Source: Dehalococcoidia bacterium
Lineage (GTDB): Bacteria > Chloroflexota > Dehalococcoidia > Plut-88900
Assembly (NCBI GenBank): GCA_012270635.1
Contig: JAAXHX010000236.1
Span: 1-5,770 of the forward strand
Reading direction: 5' to 3'
Length of the DNA: 5,770 bases
The notes under the pieces are model-generated. The model was not told the origin of the DNA. It searched no databases and saw nothing but the letters and a program-made list of their open reading frames with translations. Made by a program: the position numbers and the translations under genes. Below, piece after piece: positions 5,670-5,770 of the stretch (position 1 is the first letter of the stretch; each line of letters starts with the position of its first letter).

Positions 5670-5770
5670 TTGGCCGGCCCACTGGAGGGTGTAAAGGTTC
5701 TCGACCTTACCAGGGTGCTTGCGGGGCCCTATGCCACTATGGTCCTGTCGGACCTCGGGGCGGAGGTCGT
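5670..5770 (+). CDS. Class III (CaiB/BaiF family) CoA-transferase, N-terminal 33 residues (3' end outside window)
   Basis: The frame starting at TTG 5670 encodes '[20 protein letters not shown]' (residues 4-23) followed by '[10 protein letters not shown]', the hallmark N-terminus of family III CoA-transferases (formyl-CoA transferase, CaiB, BaiF, alpha-methylacyl-CoA racemase). These enzymes move CoA between acids through aspartyl-CoA intermediates or racemise acyl-CoAs. The catalytic Asp lies beyond the window and the substrate cannot be assigned. The TTG start is supported by the strong Shine-Dalgarno GGGAGGAGG (5656-5664) ending 5 nt before it, by protein homology beginning at residue 4, and by the lack of an in-frame ATG or GTG close upstream. 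The gene follows the metallopeptidase by 82 bp on the same strand, and I found no clear promoter in that gap. A CoA-transferase near etfBA suits acyl-CoA catabolism, but the unrelated genes between them weaken any operon link. Confidence 0.9.
   Translation, partial: MAGPLEGVKVLDLTRVLAGPYATMVLSDLGAEV

Overview
The window is GC-rich and gene-dense, with genes on both strands. It reads as a bacterial chromosome segment of ordinary metabolic and housekeeping character. The protein sequences (ETF subunits with the 'ELGEPRYPTLRGIMAA' and 'SGASQHMSG' signatures, an EF-G-like GTPase, a class III CoA-transferase) would suit a Chloroflexota lineage such as Dehalococcoidia/SAR202. That assignment rests on recalled family resemblance only and is tentative.

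Layout. Positions 1-1779 (+) hold a co-directional cluster: the 3' end of the electron transfer flavoprotein beta subunit gene, the complete alpha subunit gene, and a small unrecognised gene of 145 residues with a CxxC motif. The last two genes have strong Shine-Dalgarno sequences and the gaps are short (36 and 39 bp), so this looks like one operon. A perfect 15-bp hairpin followed by a T-run (1815-1857) closes it. Converging on it from the right is a 687-residue EF-G-like translational GTPase (3961 to 1898, minus strand), with a plausible promoter at 4002-4030.

The 357-bp divergent intergenic region (3962-4318) contains that promoter, a REP/MITE-like 'GTCATTCCTG' repeat with a hairpin, an AT-richer patch, and a cluster of short GAACC-type direct repeats. 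Next is a 422-residue membrane-anchored or secreted putative zinc metallopeptidase (4319-5587, +) with HEWVH and a downstream NE pair. An 82-bp gap with a compact hairpin then leads to the first 33 codons of a class III (CaiB/BaiF) CoA-transferase, which starts at TTG behind a strong Shine-Dalgarno and runs off the window.

How they fit together: EtfAB passes electrons from acyl-CoA or similar dehydrogenases toward the quinone pool, and class III CoA-transferases activate organic acids as CoA thioesters, so both fit a catabolic acyl-CoA context. The EF-G-like gene and the metallopeptidase are separate transcription units with no evident link to it. I see no defence system, CRISPR, RNA gene, transposase or phage gene. 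The items most worth following are the small CxxC gene behind etfBA, the metallopeptidase, and the GTPase active-site substitutions.
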